From Deltaproteobacteria bacterium (GTDB taxonomy: Bacteria; Myxococcota; Myxococcia; Myxococcales; Myxococcaceae): 6,050 bases of DNA. The DNA lies in assembly GCA_016875515.1 (NCBI GenBank), contig VGRA01000180.1:1-6050 (forward strand), in the 5' to 3' direction. Numbering within the stretch: position 1 is the stretch's first letter; each line of letters begins with the position of its first letter. Under the pieces are notes generated by a model, which had not been told where the DNA came from, ran no database searches, and worked only from the letters and a program-made list of their open reading frames with translations. The position numbers and the translations under genes were made by a program. Positions 6,050-6,050 of the stretch are shown here, piece after piece.

Positions 6050-6050
6050 A

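Noticed and set aside
1..6050. A new defence, toxin-antitoxin, CRISPR or biosynthetic system
   Set aside because: No repeat-spacer array, no paired small genes, and no shared operon among the recognisable genes. The parts belong to unrelated functions and most are broken.

Overview
The window is very GC-rich with strong G/C bias at third codon positions. It carries a lipoprotein with a long Asp/Ala/Gly linker and a Cys-rich repeat of the DGVCC / CEACDVAG / ACNG / ACTYP type. I know both mainly from Myxococcota (Myxococcus, Corallococcus and relatives), so a myxobacterial chromosome is my best reading; this is inference from style, not a database match.

Layout, left to right. (1) Positions 2-522: the 3' half of an IS630-family DDE transposase, cut by the window edge and broken by a frame change near its C-terminus. 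(2) 555-2999, plus strand: the only clearly intact gene, an 814-residue secreted lipoprotein with a complete glycoside hydrolase family 31 domain of the YihQ (sulfoquinovosidase) lineage. Both catalytic aspartates are present, but the arginine that binds the sulfonate is replaced by glutamine. (3) 3076-3486, minus strand: a fragment of an alpha/beta hydrolase around the nucleophile elbow, with no usable start. (4) 3487-3595: a short AT-richer intergenic piece with an 11-bp tandem repeat, a strong minus-strand Rho-independent terminator and, directly upstream of it in the minus sense, the last 11-13 nt of a tRNA-Gly. The rest of the tRNA is missing. (5) About 3600-4703, plus strand: an endonuclease/exonuclease/phosphatase (EEP) family pseudogene whose motifs are spread over two frames, with an in-frame TGA and a frame change at a G9 tract. 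(6) 4893-5307, plus strand: a Cys-rich surface-protein fragment. (7) 5308-5883, minus strand: an LPLAT/PlsC-like acyltransferase fragment with an in-frame TAG, joined tail-to-tail with the Cys-rich fragment. (8) The right end holds minus-strand reading frames I cannot identify.

The genes do not form an operon or pathway. The picture is a decayed junction zone: transposase remnant, tRNA-3'-end scar and at least four broken genes from unrelated functions, around one intact secreted glycosidase. Because the 2.4-kb glycosidase has no frame break, the many breaks elsewhere look like real decay rather than poor sequence quality. I see no CRISPR array, rRNA or complete tRNA, and no convincing new multi-gene system. 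The points most worth following are the altered substrate pocket of the glycosidase and the tRNA-Gly scar.
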